DNA from: Idiomarina ramblicola
Lineage (GTDB): Bacteria; Pseudomonadota; Gammaproteobacteria; Enterobacterales; Alteromonadaceae
Direction of reading: 5' to 3'
DNA: 64,000 nt
Assembly (NCBI RefSeq): GCF_003987255.1
Contig: NZ_PIQC01000008.1
Location: forward strand, 62,001 to 126,000
The notes under the pieces are model-generated. The model saw only the letters and a list, made by a program, of their open reading frames with translations, made no database searches and was not told where the DNA came from. Below are positions 10,205 to 24,399 of the stretch, in pieces. Both the position numbers and the translations under genes were made by a program. How positions within the stretch are numbered: position 1 is the first letter of the stretch; each line of letters begins with the position of its first letter.

Positions 10205-10555
10205 ATGTTTGATATTGGTTTCTGGGAGTTATTGCTTATAGCGATAGTTGGCTTGCTGGTACTCGGCCCCGAGCGCCTGCCCTCAGCCCTTCGTGGCTTG
10301 CAGAGAACCGTTTCCGGTATCAAACAGTATTCTCAGAAAGTGCAGAGTGAACTTGATCATGAACTGCGCATAAAAGAGTTGCACGAGCATTTAAAGAAAG
10401 CTGAAAGTCAGGATTTAGAGAACTTAAGCCCCGAGTTGCAACGTTCTTTGGTGGAGCTAAGAAGTGCCGCAGCCGATGTTCAGCGCCCTTATTCTAAGCC
10501 AGCTTCCGAGTCTGAAGAGAAGCCTAAAACGAACACGGATAAAGGTGCCGAATGA
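10205..10555 (+). CDS. tatB: Sec-independent translocase subunit TatB
   Basis: TatB partners with TatC to bind twin-arginine signal peptides. The protein has the typical start [20 protein letters not shown], then [15 protein letters not shown] and a long amphipathic helix. At 116 residues it is clearly shorter than E. coli TatB (171), the missing part being the variable C-terminal tail. The gene starts directly at the end of tatA and overlaps tatC by 4 bases (ATGA). Confidence 0.94.
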   Translation: MFDIGFWELLLIAIVGLLVLGPERLPSALRGLQRTVSGIKQYSQKVQSELDHELRIKELHEHLKKAESQDLENLSPELQRSLVELRSAAADVQRPYSKPASESEEKPKTNTDKGAE

Positions 10556-11286
10556 GTGATTCACCTTTACTGGATCATTTACTCGAATTGAGAAACCGAC
10601 TATTACGCTCGGTGCTGGTTATTTTAGTCGTGTTTGCTGCATTGGCTTATTTTGCTAATGACATTTACCATTTTGTTGCACAACCTTTGCTCAGTAACAT
10701 GCCGCTCGGCACGCAAATGATAGCGACAGACGTCGCAGCCCCTTTTTTCACTCCCTTTAAATTAACTTTGGTCGTGGCGTTGGCGTTGGCCGTTCCTTAT
10801 TTGCTGTGGCAAGTCTGGGGATTTATTGCCCCCGGTTTATATGGGCGCGAAAAACGCTTGGTCATTCCGCTTTTGGCCACCAGTACACTGCTTTTTTATG
10901 CAGGGATAGCCTTTGCCTACTTTGTGGTTTTGCCCATTGCTATGGCGTTTTTTACCGGTGCAGCACCAGAAGGTGTCACAGTAGCCACCGATATATCTCG
11001 TTACCTCGACTTTGTTTTAGCCATTTTCGTCGCTTTTGGTATTGCGTTTGAAACACCAGTTGCCATTATGTTGCTTATTTGGACCGGAACCTGTAGTCGA
11101 GAGTCGCTAGCGAAAAAACGGCCTTATATTATCGTTGGCGCCTTTGCTATAGGAATGTTGTTAACGCCTCCGGATGTTATTTCTCAAACTTTGCTGGCAA
11201 TACCCATGTGGCTGTTGTTTGAGTTAGGCTTACAAGTCAGTCGTTGGTATACGCCGGGTGAAAAGGAAGAGGACGATGTGGTTTGA
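10552..11286 (+). CDS. tatC: Sec-independent translocase subunit TatC
   Basis: TatC is the polytopic receptor for twin-arginine signal peptides. The 244 residues give six membrane segments. Conserved blocks are [12 protein letters not shown] at the N-terminus and the first periplasmic loop with [16 protein letters not shown], followed by [15 protein letters not shown]. It overlaps tatB by 4 bases, and its last codons overlap the start of tatD. Confidence 0.95.
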   Translation: MSDSPLLDHLLELRNRLLRSVLVILVVFAALAYFANDIYHFVAQPLLSNMPLGTQMIATDVAAPFFTPFKLTLVVALALAVPYLLWQVWGFIAPGLYGREKRLVIPLLATSTLLFYAGIAFAYFVVLPIAMAFFTGAAPEGVTVATDISRYLDFVLAIFVAFGIAFETPVAIMLLIWTGTCSRESLAKKRPYIIVGAFAIGMLLTPPDVISQTLLAIPMWLLFELGLQVSRWYTPGEKEEDDVV

Positions 11287-12059
11287 TGCGGGCGTCAATC
11301 TAACCAATAAGCGATTGCTGAAAGACCTGGATGGCGTCATGCTGAGGGCCCAACAGGCAGAAGTGCGGAAGCAACTGATCATATCAACCTCTATTGAGGA
11401 AGCCGAACAGGCGCTTGAGTTGTGTCAGCAATATCCTGAGCAATTGGTGATGACGGTGGGTATTCACCCTCATGATGCCGGTGAAGCGCCTGCCGATTAC
11501 AAACAAAAGCTAAAAGAGTTAGCCCAGCATCCTGCCGTGGTTGCTATTGGGGAGTGTGGTCTGGATTTTAATCGTAACTATTCTCCCCGATCAGCGCAGG
11601 AAGACGTGTTTATTAAGCAAATTGAGCTGGCTAATGAGTTAGATTTGCCGTTATATTTGCACGAACGCGATGCAATTGAGCGACAAATTACATTACTGAA
11701 CCAGTATTGCCTGGACTCTACCCCATGCCTAACTCATTGTTTTACTGGTGGTGCCGAGGCTCTCGCCCGCTATTCTGAGCGCGGCCACTGGTTTGGTATT
11801 ACCGGGTGGGTATGTGATGACCGACGTAATCAGGAGTTAGTAGCGGCGTTGCCTAATTTGCCGCTCGACAGACTGGTGCTGGAAACCGATGCGCCGTTTT
11901 TGTTGCCCAGAGGGGTTAAGCCGCGCCCTAAAATGAATGAGCCGCGACTGTTACCTGCGGTTGGTGAAACCTTAGCGGGTTACCTGAATCTATCAACAGA
12001 GACGTTGGCAGAGTTAACTCGTGAAAATGCAGAACGCTTTTTTAGACTGGGAGAACGCA

Positions 12060-12067
<8 letters not shown>
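11276..12067 (+). CDS. tatD: TatD-family metal-dependent deoxyribonuclease
   Basis: A TIM-barrel hydrolase of the amidohydrolase superfamily, 263 residues with the chosen start. Metal-ligand blocks are visible: [39 protein letters not shown] and [13 protein letters not shown]. coli TatD begins MFDIGVNLT; here [10 protein letters not shown] matches from the ATG at 11276, which also has GGAAGAGGA just upstream. A longer frame from 11258 would add six residues and lose this ribosome site. The chosen start overlaps the tatC end by 11 bases. TatD is a 3'-5' nuclease and is not needed for Tat export despite its place in the operon. Confidence 0.93.
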
Positions 12068-15786
<3,719 letters not shown>

Positions 15787-15787
15787 A

Positions 15788-17065
15788 TTACGACGCGTTG
15801 CGCGGAGGTCCCGAGCGACGGCCGCGAGGTTTACCCTTGCCTCCGCCTGAGTTATGACGACGACGGCGCTGAATTGGACGCGGACGTCGTAAATCAGAAA
15901 GCAAAGCATCGCCATCGTATTTGGTGACCGGAATGGTGTGACCAATGTAGTCTTCGATAGCCGGTAAGTTGTATACGTACTCTTCGCACGCCAGGCTTAT
16001 TGCAGCGCCACTGGCACCGGCACGCCCGGTACGGCCAATGCGGTGCACATAGTCTTCGCAGTCATCTGGCAAGTCAAAGTTATACACGTGCGTCACTTCA
16101 GGAATATGCAGACCACGTGCGGCAACATCGGTGGCAACGAGAAAGTCGAGTTTACCTTCAGCGAAGTCTTCCAGAATGCGTAAGCGCTTTTTCTGCGGAA
16201 CATCACCGGTTAATAACCCGGCTCTGTGTTCATTCGCAACCAGCCAGCCGTGTACTTTTTCGCAACCGTGCTTAGTGTTAGCAAAAACAATGGCTTTATC
16301 CGGCCAGTCTTCCTCGATAAGCGTAAGCAATAACGGAAACTTCTCTGGTTTAGAAGGGTAGAACAGCTCCTCGGTTACTCGTGTTGCCGTTTTTTGCGAC
16401 GGTTCCACTTCGAGCTTCGTTGGTGCATTCATGTGCTCGTAAGCCAACTCCTGAACACGATAAGACAAGGTGGCTGAAAACAGCAGGTTTAAGCGCTTGG
16501 TCGGCTCCGGCATTTTCTGTAGCAGGTAGCGAATGTCATCAATAAAGCCAAGATCAAACATGCGGTCAGCTTCGTCCAGCACCACGACTTCGATATCGTT
16601 GAGACTGAATAAACCTTGTTTATAAAAGTCGATAAGGCGACCTGTGGTGCCGACCAGTATGTCTGGTTGCGCAGCCAGTTGTTCCTTTTGACCTTCGTAG
16701 CCTTCGCCGCCGTAGATAACGCCCATTTTCAACCCGCAATACTTAATTAGGGCCTCGGCGTCGTGCGCTATCTGAATAGCCAGTTCGCGAGTCGGAGCCA
16801 TAATGAGTGCGCGCGGCCCTGATTCGGTTTTTTCGGACGACTCGTTCTGCATTAAGCGGTTGAAAGTAGCCAGCAGAAATGCCAAGGTTTTGCCTGTACC
16901 TGTCTGGGCTTGACCAGCAACATCGCGCTCAGAGAGAGCAACGGGCAGACTTAACGCCTGAATTGGAGTACAATACTCAAATCCGGCACTGGATATTGCT
17001 TGCTGGATTTTGGGATGAAGCGCCAAATCAGCAAAGCGAGTTTCAGTAAGATGTGTTTTAGTCAT
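15788..17065 (-). CDS. rhlB: ATP-dependent RNA helicase RhlB
   Basis: A DEAD-box RNA helicase of 425 residues. Motifs in order: Q motif [10 protein letters not shown], Walker A AQTGTGKT (53-60), [12 protein letters not shown] in [18 protein letters not shown], and [10 protein letters not shown]. The C-terminal tail is basic and glycine/arginine-rich ([15 protein letters not shown]), which suits RNA binding. In E. coli RhlB unwinds RNA in the degradosome with RNase E. The position, divergent from trxA-rho and upstream of gppA, is the same as in E. coli and supports RhlB rather than another DEAD paralogue. Confidence 0.94.
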   Translation of the reverse strand: MTKTHLTETRFADLALHPKIQQAISSAGFEYCTPIQALSLPVALSERDVAGQAQTGTGKTLAFLLATFNRLMQNESSEKTESGPRALIMAPTRELAIQIAHDAEALIKYCGLKMGVIYGGEGYEGQKEQLAAQPDILVGTTGRLIDFYKQGLFSLNDIEVVVLDEADRMFDLGFIDDIRYLLQKMPEPTKRLNLLFSATLSYRVQELAYEHMNAPTKLEVEPSQKTATRVTEELFYPSKPEKFPLLLTLIEEDWPDKAIVFANTKHGCEKVHGWLVANEHRAGLLTGDVPQKKRLRILEDFAEGKLDFLVATDVAARGLHIPEVTHVYNFDLPDDCEDYVHRIGRTGRAGASGAAISLACEEYVYNLPAIEDYIGHTIPVTKYDGDALLSDLRRPRPIQRRRRHNSGGGKGKPRGRRSGPPRNAS

Positions 17066-17090
17066 AAGTTATAAGCATATCAGTTTGCGC

Positions 17091-17118
17091 TTGTATTCAA
17101 AAACAGAAATAATACTAT
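17091..17118 (+). promoter_or_regulatory. possible sigma-70 promoter of trxA
   Basis: TTGTAT at 17091-17096 and TACTAT at 17113-17118 are separated by 16 bases, in the 91-base gap between rhlB (divergent) and trxA. The match is moderate and was read by eye only. Confidence 0.35.
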
Positions 17119-17156
17119 TCTAATATTTCCACGCGAAGAAAGTAGCGGAGAGTACC

Positions 17157-17483
17157 ATGAGTGACGCAATAGTTCAGCTAAGTGATGACAGTTTTGATGC
17201 TGATGTCATTAATTCCGATAAACCCGTATTAGTCGACTTTTGGGCTGAGTGGTGTGGACCATGTAAAATGGTTGCGCCTATTCTTGATGACATTGCCAGT
17301 GAATACGCTGACAAATTGGTTATTGGTAAGCTGAACGTCGACCATAATGAACAGACACCACCTAAGTACAATATTCGTGGTATTCCAACCTTATTGTTAT
17401 TTAAAGGCGGAGAGGTTGTTGGAACCAAAGTGGGGGCATTATCCCGCGCTCAATTGACCGAGTTTTTAGACCAGCACATTTAA
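17157..17483 (+). CDS. trxA: thioredoxin 1
   Basis: A 108-residue thioredoxin, the general cytosolic disulfide reductant reduced by thioredoxin reductase. The active site WCGPCK has cysteines C33 and C36, preceded by [16 protein letters not shown]; the cis-proline loop is RGIPTLLLF. Residues 1-108 match the E. coli protein almost end to end. The upstream site is AGCGGAGAGTACC. A Rho-independent terminator follows directly, and rho lies downstream as in E. coli. Confidence 0.97.
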   Translation: MSDAIVQLSDDSFDADVINSDKPVLVDFWAEWCGPCKMVAPILDDIASEYADKLVIGKLNVDHNEQTPPKYNIRGIPTLLLFKGGEVVGTKVGALSRAQLTEFLDQHI

Positions 17484-17490
17484 TGATGAT

Positions 17491-17520
17491 CAAAAAACGG
17501 CGTGTTATGCGCCGTTTTTG
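17491..17520 (+). terminator. Rho-independent terminator after trxA
   Basis: A ten-base stem (AAAAACGGCG at 17493-17502 with CGCCGTTTTT at 17510-17519) around a seven-base loop ends in a T run. It lies 7 bases after the trxA stop, so it should separate trxA transcripts from rho. Confidence 0.85.
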
Positions 17521-17732
17521 TTGAGAAAACTGGACGAATCGCTTTTTTGGTGATAACTTCTGCTCATTAACTGTTCATACGGGTTCACCAACGCCACCGG
17601 TTAGCCTGTTTTTAAATGAAACGTCTGTTTCTGGTTTCGCACTTCGCGGATTCCGAATGTTCCAATTGTTTTACTTTCTAGAGTCAAATTAAAAAAGGCT
17701 TTGTGTTCAATCGATAACTCGAAAACCCTCCT
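17521..17732 (+). promoter_or_regulatory. rho leader region
   Basis: The 212 bases between the trxA terminator and rho hold no convincing coding frame. In E. coli rho has a long leader that allows Rho to stop its own transcription, and the length here fits such a leader. No clear promoter hexamers or structured element could be fixed by eye, so the regulatory role is inferred from position only. Confidence 0.4.
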
Positions 17733-19001
17733 ATGAATCTAACAGAACTTAAAGATAAACCCGTAAACGAGCTCGTTCAGCTCGCGGACTCAATGGGCCT
17801 TGAGAATATGGCCCGCTTGCGTAAGCAAGACATCATTTTCGCTATTTTAAAAGCGCATGCTAAAAGTGGTGAAGACATTCATGGCGGCGGAGTGCTGGAA
17901 ATTTTGCAGGATGGCTTTGGCTTCTTGCGTTCAGCCGACTCGTCTTACCTTGCTGGCCCGGACGACATTTACGTTTCGCCAAGTCAAATTCGTCGCTTTA
18001 ACCTGCGTACGGGTGACACTATCGGCGGGAAAATTCGCCCACCGAAAGACAGTGAACGTTATTTTGCCCTGCTGAAAATTCGCGAAGTTAACTTCGACAA
18101 GCCTGAAAACTCCCGCAATAAAATCTTATTTGAAAACTTAACGCCGCTACACGCGGAAGAGCGTTTTCACTTAGAGCGTGGTAACGGCAGTAAAGAAGAT
18201 ATCACTGCACGAGTACTGGATTTATCAGCGCCTATCGGTAAAGGACAGCGTGGCCTTATTGTTGCACCACCCAAGGCCGGTAAAACGTTATTGCTGCAAA
18301 ATATTGCGACTTCTATCGCGGCAAACCACCCGGATGCGGAACTGATCGTTCTGTTGATTGATGAGCGCCCGGAAGAAGTCACCGAAATGCACCGGTTGGT
18401 GCATGGTGAAGTGGTTGCTTCTACCTTTGATGAACCTGCCAGCCGCCACGTTCAGGTAGCGGAAATGGTCATTGAAAAAGCGAAACGTCTGGTTGAGCAC
18501 AAAAAAGACGTAGTGATTTTGCTGGACTCAATTACTCGCCTTGCCCGCGCTTATAACACCGTGATTCCAAGCTCCGGTAAAGTGTTAACCGGTGGTGTGG
18601 ATGCTAACGCCTTGCACAAACCGAAGCGTTTCTTTGGTGCAGCCCGTAATGTAGAAGAAGGTGGTAGTTTAACCATTATTGCAACCGCGCTTATTGATAC
18701 CGGCTCGAAGATGGACGAAGTTATCTACGAAGAGTTTAAAGGTACCGGCAACATGGAGCTGCACCTGAATCGTAAGTTGGCTGAGCGCCGTGTGTTCCCG
18801 GCCATTGATTTCAACCGTTCAGGTACGCGTCGTGAAGAGTTACTGACTACGCCGGACGAGCTGCAAAAAATGTGGATCCTGCGCAAAATCATGCACCCAA
18901 TGGGCGAAGTTGAAGCCATGGAGTTCCTGATTGACCGTCTGCAGATGACCAAAACCAATGACGAATTCTTCGAATCGATGAAACGTCAGCGCAACAGCTA
19001 A
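17733..19001 (+). CDS. rho: transcription termination factor Rho
   Basis: A hexameric RNA helicase/ATPase that ends transcription. The 422 residues start with the helical [18 protein letters not shown] and a cold-shock-like RNA-binding domain (about 50-125, containing [13 protein letters not shown]). Walker A is PPKAGKT (179-185) and Walker B lies in [17 protein letters not shown]; the Q loop and R loop region around [19 protein letters not shown] is intact. It is the most conserved protein in the window and leaves no doubt about identity. A long leader precedes it and ubiD follows 7 bases after the stop. Confidence 0.98.
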   Translation: MNLTELKDKPVNELVQLADSMGLENMARLRKQDIIFAILKAHAKSGEDIHGGGVLEILQDGFGFLRSADSSYLAGPDDIYVSPSQIRRFNLRTGDTIGGKIRPPKDSERYFALLKIREVNFDKPENSRNKILFENLTPLHAEERFHLERGNGSKEDITARVLDLSAPIGKGQRGLIVAPPKAGKTLLLQNIATSIAANHPDAELIVLLIDERPEEVTEMHRLVHGEVVASTFDEPASRHVQVAEMVIEKAKRLVEHKKDVVILLDSITRLARAYNTVIPSSGKVLTGGVDANALHKPKRFFGAARNVEEGGSLTIIATALIDTGSKMDEVIYEEFKGTGNMELHLNRKLAERRVFPAIDFNRSGTRREELLTTPDELQKMWILRKIMHPMGEVEAMEFLIDRLQMTKTNDEFFESMKRQRNS

Positions 19002-19008
19002 TTCATCT

Positions 19009-20481
19009 ATGAAATATCAAGATTTGCGTGATTTCATTGCGCTCCTGGAGGAGCGCGGTGAACTTAAACGCATCCAGCAAGAAATCGATCCCTACCTGGA
19101 AATTACTGAAATATCAGACCGCACATTAAAAGCCGAAGGCCCTGCCTTACTGTTTGAAAACGTGAAAGGCCATGATATGCCGGTATTAGCTAACCTGTTT
19201 GGTACGCCAGAGCGGGTGGCTTTAGGTATGGGCCAGGAGTCGGTCACCGCTTTACGGGATGTGGGTAAGTTACTGGCGTTTTTAAAAGAGCCGGAGCCTC
19301 CCAAAGGTTTTCGTGACGCACTAAATCTGCTGCCTAAGTACAAAAAAGTGCTGAGCATGTCGCCAAAAAGCATTAAAAAGGCGCCGTGTCAGCAAGTGGT
19401 GATGAGTGGCGACGAAGTTGATTTACAAAAACTGCCTATTCAGCACTGCTGGCCTGGTGACGTTGCACCGTTAATCACCTGGGGTTTGACCGTTACTCGT
19501 GGTCCGCATAAAGAGCGCCAGAACTTAGGCATTTACCGCCAGCAACTCTTAGGCCCTAATAAACTGATCATGCGTTGGTTATCACACCGCGGCGGTGCGT
19601 TGGACTTTCAAGAATGGTGTCAGCAGCATCCGGGCGAGAAGTTCCCGGTCTCAGTGGCTTTGGGTGCTGACCCTGCCACTATTTTAGGTGCGGTAACACC
19701 GGTACCCGATAGCTTATCAGAGTACGCCTTTGCCGGTTTGCTGCGCGACAGCAAAACCGAAGTAACACAGTGCCTCAGTAATGACTTGCAAGTACCAGCG
19801 CATGCTGAAATTATTCTGGAAGGTTACATAGAACCGGGCGAAATGGCACCGGAAGGGCCCTATGGCGACCATACCGGGTACTATAACGAAGTGGATGAGT
19901 TTCCGGTGTTTACTGTGACTCATGTTACCCATCGCAAAGACCCTATTTACCACAGCACCTATACCGGACGTCCACCGGACGAACCTGCCGTGCTGGGTGT
20001 TGCTTTAAACGAAGTTTTTATTCCTTTGCTGCAAAAGCAATTTCCGGAAATTGTCGATTTTTATTTGCCACCGGAAGGCTGCTCGTACCGTTTGGCCGTA
20101 GTCACTATGAAGAAGCAGTACCCGGGTCATGCAAAGCGCGTAATGATGGGTGTCTGGTCTTTCTTGCGTCAGTTTATGTACACCAAGTTTGTGATTGTGT
20201 GTGACGACGATGTAAATGCGCGTGACTGGAAAGATGTTATCTGGGCTATGACAACCCGGATGGATCCGGCACGTGATACGACCCTGGTCGAAAATACGCC
20301 AATTGATTACCTCGACTTTGCGTCACCGGTTTCCGGACTGGGCTCCAAGATGGGAATGGACGCCACCAATAAATGGCCGGGTGAAACCGACCGTGAGTGG
20401 GGCGAACCCATTGTCATGAGTGACGAGGTAAAACAGCGTGTTGACGAGCTGTGGGACGAACTGAATATTATGGAGTCGTGA
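19009..20481 (+). CDS. ubiD: 4-hydroxy-3-polyprenylbenzoate decarboxylase
   Basis: UbiD removes the carboxyl group of the polyprenyl-hydroxybenzoate ring in ubiquinone synthesis, using prenylated FMN made by UbiX. The 490 residues (E. coli 497) include family blocks [32 protein letters not shown], and the acidic and arginine residues of the prFMN pocket near [11 protein letters not shown]. It starts 7 bases after rho and its stop codon is immediately followed by the ATG of fre, the same ubiD-fre order as in E. coli. Confidence 0.96.
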   Translation: MKYQDLRDFIALLEERGELKRIQQEIDPYLEITEISDRTLKAEGPALLFENVKGHDMPVLANLFGTPERVALGMGQESVTALRDVGKLLAFLKEPEPPKGFRDALNLLPKYKKVLSMSPKSIKKAPCQQVVMSGDEVDLQKLPIQHCWPGDVAPLITWGLTVTRGPHKERQNLGIYRQQLLGPNKLIMRWLSHRGGALDFQEWCQQHPGEKFPVSVALGADPATILGAVTPVPDSLSEYAFAGLLRDSKTEVTQCLSNDLQVPAHAEIILEGYIEPGEMAPEGPYGDHTGYYNEVDEFPVFTVTHVTHRKDPIYHSTYTGRPPDEPAVLGVALNEVFIPLLQKQFPEIVDFYLPPEGCSYRLAVVTMKKQYPGHAKRVMMGVWSFLRQFMYTKFVIVCDDDVNARDWKDVIWAMTTRMDPARDTTLVENTPIDYLDFASPVSGLGSKMGMDATNKWPGETDREWGEPIVMSDEVKQRVDELWDELNIMES

Positions 20482-21183
20482 ATGAGTCAACAAATGACCT
20501 GTAAAGCTGAAATTTCGCGCCAGTTGGCGGATGCTGTGTGGGAAGTGCGTTTGCAACTACCTCAGCCGGTTGAGTTTAAAGCAGGCCAGTACCTTATGGT
20601 GGTGATGGGTGAACGCGATAAACGGCCTTTCAGTATTGCGTCGTGCCCGTCCAATAAAAGTGAGTGGTTACTTCATATTGGCGCTACGCCGGACAACAGT
20701 TATGCAATGGAAGTGTTGGATAAAGTGCGTGCCGATGGGGAATTAGAAATTGATGGGCCGGATGGTATTGCTTTTTACCGTCAGGAAAACACTCAGCCGG
20801 CAGTGTTAATTGCTGGTGGCACCGGTTTCTCTTACACCTATTCTATCTTGCAGCAACATTTACGGTTGTCGCCAGAGCGGCCTCTGACACTTTACTGGGG
20901 TGCAAAAAGCTTAAGCGACCTGTATTTGCATGACGAACTGGAACGCTTAGCAAGCCAGTACGAGCACTTTGATTATCACCCGGTGGTCGAAGACGCGGAT
21001 AACAACTGGGCTTATTCTATTGGTTTAGTGCACCATGCGGTTATGGCTCGTGAGCAAAGTCTGCCGGAGTGTGAAATATACATGGCTGGGCGCTTTGAAA
21101 TGATACGCGTTATTCGCGACGATTTTGTTGCTAAAGACGTACCGTTAGAAAACCTTTACGGCGACGCTCTGTCCTTTATTTAA
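20482..21183 (+). CDS. fre: NAD(P)H-flavin reductase
   Basis: Fre reduces free flavins (FMN, FAD, riboflavin) with NAD(P)H. The 233 residues equal the E. coli length. The flavin-binding RPFSIAS block follows MGERDK; the nucleotide-binding block is LIAGGTGFSYTYSIL. The protein belongs to the ferredoxin-NADP reductase fold without an iron-sulfur domain. The gene starts directly after the ubiD stop codon. Its reduced flavin may serve the UbiX/UbiD cofactor route, an inference from the conserved pairing. Confidence 0.93.
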   Translation: MSQQMTCKAEISRQLADAVWEVRLQLPQPVEFKAGQYLMVVMGERDKRPFSIASCPSNKSEWLLHIGATPDNSYAMEVLDKVRADGELEIDGPDGIAFYRQENTQPAVLIAGGTGFSYTYSILQQHLRLSPERPLTLYWGAKSLSDLYLHDELERLASQYEHFDYHPVVEDADNNWAYSIGLVHHAVMAREQSLPECEIYMAGRFEMIRVIRDDFVAKDVPLENLYGDALSFI

Positions 21184-21237
21184 TTGCACTGAAAGTAAAT
21201 TTGTTTAACTAACAAGCTGCGTTATACTGACGCCGCT

Positions 21238-21320
21238 TTACCAAGGGGTGCCGGCAACGGCTGAGATGCATTAGCGAACCCTTAAAACCTGATCCGGTTA
21301 ATACTGGCGTAGGGATGGTA
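21238..21320 (+). promoter_or_regulatory. TPP (THI element) riboswitch
   Basis: The conserved thi-box blocks are present in order: GGGGTGC (21245-21251), GGCTGAGAT (21259-21267), ACCCTT, ACCTGATCCGGTTAATAC (21288-21305) and GGCGTAGGGA. ACCA and TGGT close the element as P1. It lies 62 bases upstream of the TonB-receptor ATG and should lower expression of the operon when thiamine pyrophosphate is plentiful. A segment at 21344-21351 is complementary to part of the aptamer and could be the expression switch. Confidence 0.95.
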
Positions 21321-21381
21321 GAAAACCCGTCTAATACAGCCTTACCGGATCGTTTCTGACTTTGTTTTGAGGAAATGATCC

Positions 21382-23511
21382 ATGAAAATAATCAATTCAT
21401 ACTTAGCAGCCAGCATTGCCGCTGCGTTATCCAGTGTTCCCGCTTTTGCCTTTGCAGCAGAGGACACACAGGATATAAAAGACATCGAAATTATTGAAGT
21501 GAGTGGTGACTTTCATCGCCGCACCTTAAATGAAACCACCAGCAGTGTTTCCATTATCGATAAAGACGCCATGCAGCAGCGTCACTCACAGCATTTACAA
21601 GACACTCTGAATAGTTTGGCCAACGTGAATTTCTCGGGTGGTACTTCCACGGCTCGTTTTATTCAAATTCGTGGTATTGGCGAACGCTCTCAGTTTGTTG
21701 ATCCTGTAACGCCCTCGGTCGGTTTGATAATTGATGGTATTGATTACAGCGGATTAGGCAGTGCCGCGTCGCTTTTCGATATCGATCACGTGGAAGTGTT
21801 TCGCGGTCCGCAAAGTGGACGTTTTGGCGTGAACGCTATGGCCGGTTTATTGTTGCTGGACAGCACCGCACCGAGCAGCGACTTTAACGGCCAGTTTAAG
21901 CTATCAGCAGGCAACTATTCTGAAGCGATGGGCGGCCTTGCTATGGGTGGAAACCTCGGGGTATTAGGTAATGCCCGCTTCTCGGTCAGCCAGTTTCAGC
22001 AAGACGGCTATATGGAAAATACCTACCTTAACCGCGATGACACTGAACAGCGTGACGAGCTAAGTGCCCGCTTCAAGCTGGATACCGAGCTCAGTAAAGA
22101 CTGGCTGCTGCAAACGGTTCTGCATTATAACGATGTGGATAACGGTTACGATGCTTTCAGTCTGGATAATACCCGCGAAACCTTGTCCGATGAACCCGGT
22201 TTTGACCGCTTAGAAAGTCAGGCGTTGCGCCTGCAGCTCAGTTACCTGGGTTTTGACAACAGCCGTCTGGAAATGTCTGTTAACTATCTGGATGCAGACA
22301 CCGGCTACGCTTACGACGAAGACTGGACTTATGAAGGTATCGCTCCGGGCTGGGAATACTCGGCTTTTGACGCGTACTTCCGTGACCGTGACGACAAAAC
22401 TGCCGAAGTTCGCTGGGTATCCGACGAGCCCGAAAGCCTGTTTGGTATTGATAGCGAATGGGTTTTAGGTTTGTACTATTACGACAAGTCGGTACAGCTG
22501 ACACGTGACTATTTCAACTGGGACTTAGGCCAGCCAAGTATTTTCAGCAGCGACTATGATAGCAATCACGCTGCCATTTATGGTGAGCTTACTCAGCACT
22601 GGAGTGACCGGGTTAGCACTATAACTGGCTTGCGGGTAGAGCGTTACGACAATGACTACCTGGACAGTCGCGGTATTACCGCTGAACCTGAAGACACCAT
22701 GGTGGGTGGTAATTTCAGTGTCCGCTATCAGGCGTCTGACGACAGTTACCTGTACGCGACTCTGGCGCGCGGATACAAAGCCGGTGGCGTTAATGGTGAA
22801 GCTTTAGGGAAAGCCGAAGATCAGGGGCTGGAAGAGTTAGAAAACTACTTACTAGACCGCTCGACCTTTGCCCCGGAAACGCTGTGGAGTACCGAGTTTG
22901 GCGTTAAAGGTAGCAGTGCCGATGGCCGTTTAACTTCAAGAGTGAGCGCGTTTTACCATTGGCGTGACGATGTTCAGCTCAAGGGTTGGGTAAACCGCGA
23001 TCAATCCTTTGTTGGCTATATCGAGAACGCCGCAGAAGGCACAGGCTATGGCCTGGAAGCTGAAATTCGTAACCAGTTTACGGATTGGCTGGCGGTTTTT
23101 GCTTCGGCCAGCTGGTTAAAAACCGAAATTGAAGGCTTTGTCACCGAAGACGGCACCGATATGACCGGGCGGGAGCAAGCGCAGGCGCCTAATTACCAGT
23201 TGAATATTGGCTTTGAGGGTTGGTTAAGCGAGAACTTCCAGTGGGTGATTCAGGCCGATGCGAAAGACGAGTTCTATTTCTCTGACTCGCATAACCAGAA
23301 AGCGGACAGCATGGCAGTGCTGCACCTTGCGCTAAACTCTCATTATCAGGACTGGCACTTTAGCTTATGGGGTCGTAATTTAACGGATGAAGACTACGAA
23401 ACTCGCGGTTTTTACTTTGGTAATGACCCGCGTAAGGAATATGTGCCGGAAACGTACGTTCAGTATGGTGAGCCACGTCGTTTTGGCATCACTGTCAGTA
23501 AATCGTTTTAA
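21382..23511 (+). CDS. TonB-dependent outer-membrane receptor, probably for thiamine
   Basis: The 709-residue protein has a signal peptide (SYLAASIAAALSSVPAFAFA), a plug domain (about 45-165, with SVSIIDKDAMQQRHSQHLQD and the VEVFRGPQSGRFGVNAMAG block) and a beta-barrel ending in aromatic residue F (GITVSKSF), as expected for an outer-membrane protein. Substrate is inferred: the gene is first behind a TPP riboswitch and is followed by a thiamine-binding protein, a PnuT-like permease and a kinase. The ATG has GAGGAAA upstream. No iron-related signal is visible at the promoter. Confidence 0.88.
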   Translation: MKIINSYLAASIAAALSSVPAFAFAAEDTQDIKDIEIIEVSGDFHRRTLNETTSSVSIIDKDAMQQRHSQHLQDTLNSLANVNFSGGTSTARFIQIRGIGERSQFVDPVTPSVGLIIDGIDYSGLGSAASLFDIDHVEVFRGPQSGRFGVNAMAGLLLLDSTAPSSDFNGQFKLSAGNYSEAMGGLAMGGNLGVLGNARFSVSQFQQDGYMENTYLNRDDTEQRDELSARFKLDTELSKDWLLQTVLHYNDVDNGYDAFSLDNTRETLSDEPGFDRLESQALRLQLSYLGFDNSRLEMSVNYLDADTGYAYDEDWTYEGIAPGWEYSAFDAYFRDRDDKTAEVRWVSDEPESLFGIDSEWVLGLYYYDKSVQLTRDYFNWDLGQPSIFSSDYDSNHAAIYGELTQHWSDRVSTITGLRVERYDNDYLDSRGITAEPEDTMVGGNFSVRYQASDDSYLYATLARGYKAGGVNGEALGKAEDQGLEELENYLLDRSTFAPETLWSTEFGVKGSSADGRLTSRVSAFYHWRDDVQLKGWVNRDQSFVGYIENAAEGTGYGLEAEIRNQFTDWLAVFASASWLKTEIEGFVTEDGTDMTGREQAQAPNYQLNIGFEGWLSENFQWVIQADAKDEFYFSDSHNQKADSMAVLHLALNSHYQDWHFSLWGRNLTDEDYETRGFYFGNDPRKEYVPETYVQYGEPRRFGITVSKSF

Positions 23512-23522
23512 GGGAGCTTAAT

Positions 23523-23780
23523 ATGCAAGTTTCAGTAGAAATGTCGCTGTACCCACTGGCTGAAAATTATCTGGATACCATTAAAGATTTTATTGAGCGT
23601 TTAAATCAGCATTCAGAACTAACGGTTCTGACCAACACCATGAGTACGCAAGTATTTGGTGAAATGCAGGACGTTATGCGCATTCTGGGTGAAGAAATGG
23701 AGCTGCTTTTCCAGAATGTGCCTTCGAATGTTCTGGTTTGTAAGTTTATTAACAAAGACTTAAGGCCGGATAATGCCTGA
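23523..23780 (+). CDS. thiamine-binding protein, MTH1187/YkoF-like
   Basis: A small protein of 85 residues with one ferredoxin-like MTH1187/YkoF domain (Thiamine_BP type): MQVSVEMSLYPLAENYLD at the start, then a helix (IKDFIERLNQHS) and a strand-turn with TNTMSTQVFGEM. Proteins of this family bind thiamine or its hydroxymethylpyrimidine part and occur with thiamine genes. No signal peptide is seen, so it should be cytosolic. It lies 11 bases after the receptor, behind an AAGGGAG site, and overlaps the permease gene by 8 bases. Confidence 0.85.
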   Translation: MQVSVEMSLYPLAENYLDTIKDFIERLNQHSELTVLTNTMSTQVFGEMQDVMRILGEEMELLFQNVPSNVLVCKFINKDLRPDNA

Positions 23781-24399
23781 GTCTTTGCTCGAATCCTGGC
23801 TTGAGCAGTTGATGGTCAGCTCCCCCTGGGAGCTGACGGCTTTAGTCATGGCTTTGGGGTATTTAGTGCTGGCGGCGCATCAGCGCCAGTGGTGCTGGGC
23901 TGCGGCGGCGGTCAGCTGTACTATTTACGCTGTCTTGTTCTGGCAAGGTAAGTTGTATATGGAATCTCTTCTGCAGACGATATACATTGCTTTGGCTGGG
24001 TATGGTTGGTGGCAATGGCAGCGTCAGCAAAGTGCAGCAAAGGAGAGCCCTGATGGCGCGAAATACCCGCTTCGCTGGCATCTGTTGCAATGGGCGTGGT
24101 TGGTTCCTCTGGCTGCAGGCATTGCTTATTTACTCTCGGTTTATACCGACGCAGACGCGGTATGGCTCGATACTTACACCACAATATTCAGTTTGCTGGC
24201 TACCTGGCTGGTGACCAAAAAAGCCTATGAAACCTGGTGGTACTGGCTGGTTATAGACAGTGTTTACGTTTATTTGTACGCCAGCAAAGGCTTTGTTGCC
24301 ACCGCATTATTGTTTGTGGTGTATCTGATACTGGTGGTTTATGCCATGTGGCGCTGGCGTCACGATACTTCGTTGAAATCTGTGAGTGAAACCGGGTGA
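23773..24399 (+). CDS. pnuT: PnuC-family transporter, probable thiamine permease PnuT
   Basis: A 208-residue inner-membrane protein with seven or so hydrophobic helices and many tryptophans, typical of PnuC-type vitamin permeases (YAVLFWQGKLYMESLLQTIY; GYGWWQWQRQ; the C-terminal VIDSVYVYLYASKG). PnuC takes nicotinamide riboside, but family members under TPP control (PnuT) take thiamine; the position behind the riboswitch favours PnuT. It overlaps the thiamine-binding gene and the downstream kinase (4 bases), so these are translated together. Confidence 0.86.
   Translation: MPESLLESWLEQLMVSSPWELTALVMALGYLVLAAHQRQWCWAAAAVSCTIYAVLFWQGKLYMESLLQTIYIALAGYGWWQWQRQQSAAKESPDGAKYPLRWHLLQWAWLVPLAAGIAYLLSVYTDADAVWLDTYTTIFSLLATWLVTKKAYETWWYWLVIDSVYVYLYASKGFVATALLFVVYLILVVYAMWRWRHDTSLKSVSETG

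Noticed and set aside
9961-10323. 120-codon minus-strand frame over tatA/tatB
   Set aside because: Antisense to two short but clear Tat genes; the encoded peptide is low-complexity serine-rich.
15787-15945. N-terminal extension of the Ppx/GppA frame into rhlB
   Set aside because: Similarity to the family starts at MPAKKRKLAAID; the extra residues overlap rhlB on the same strand in another frame.
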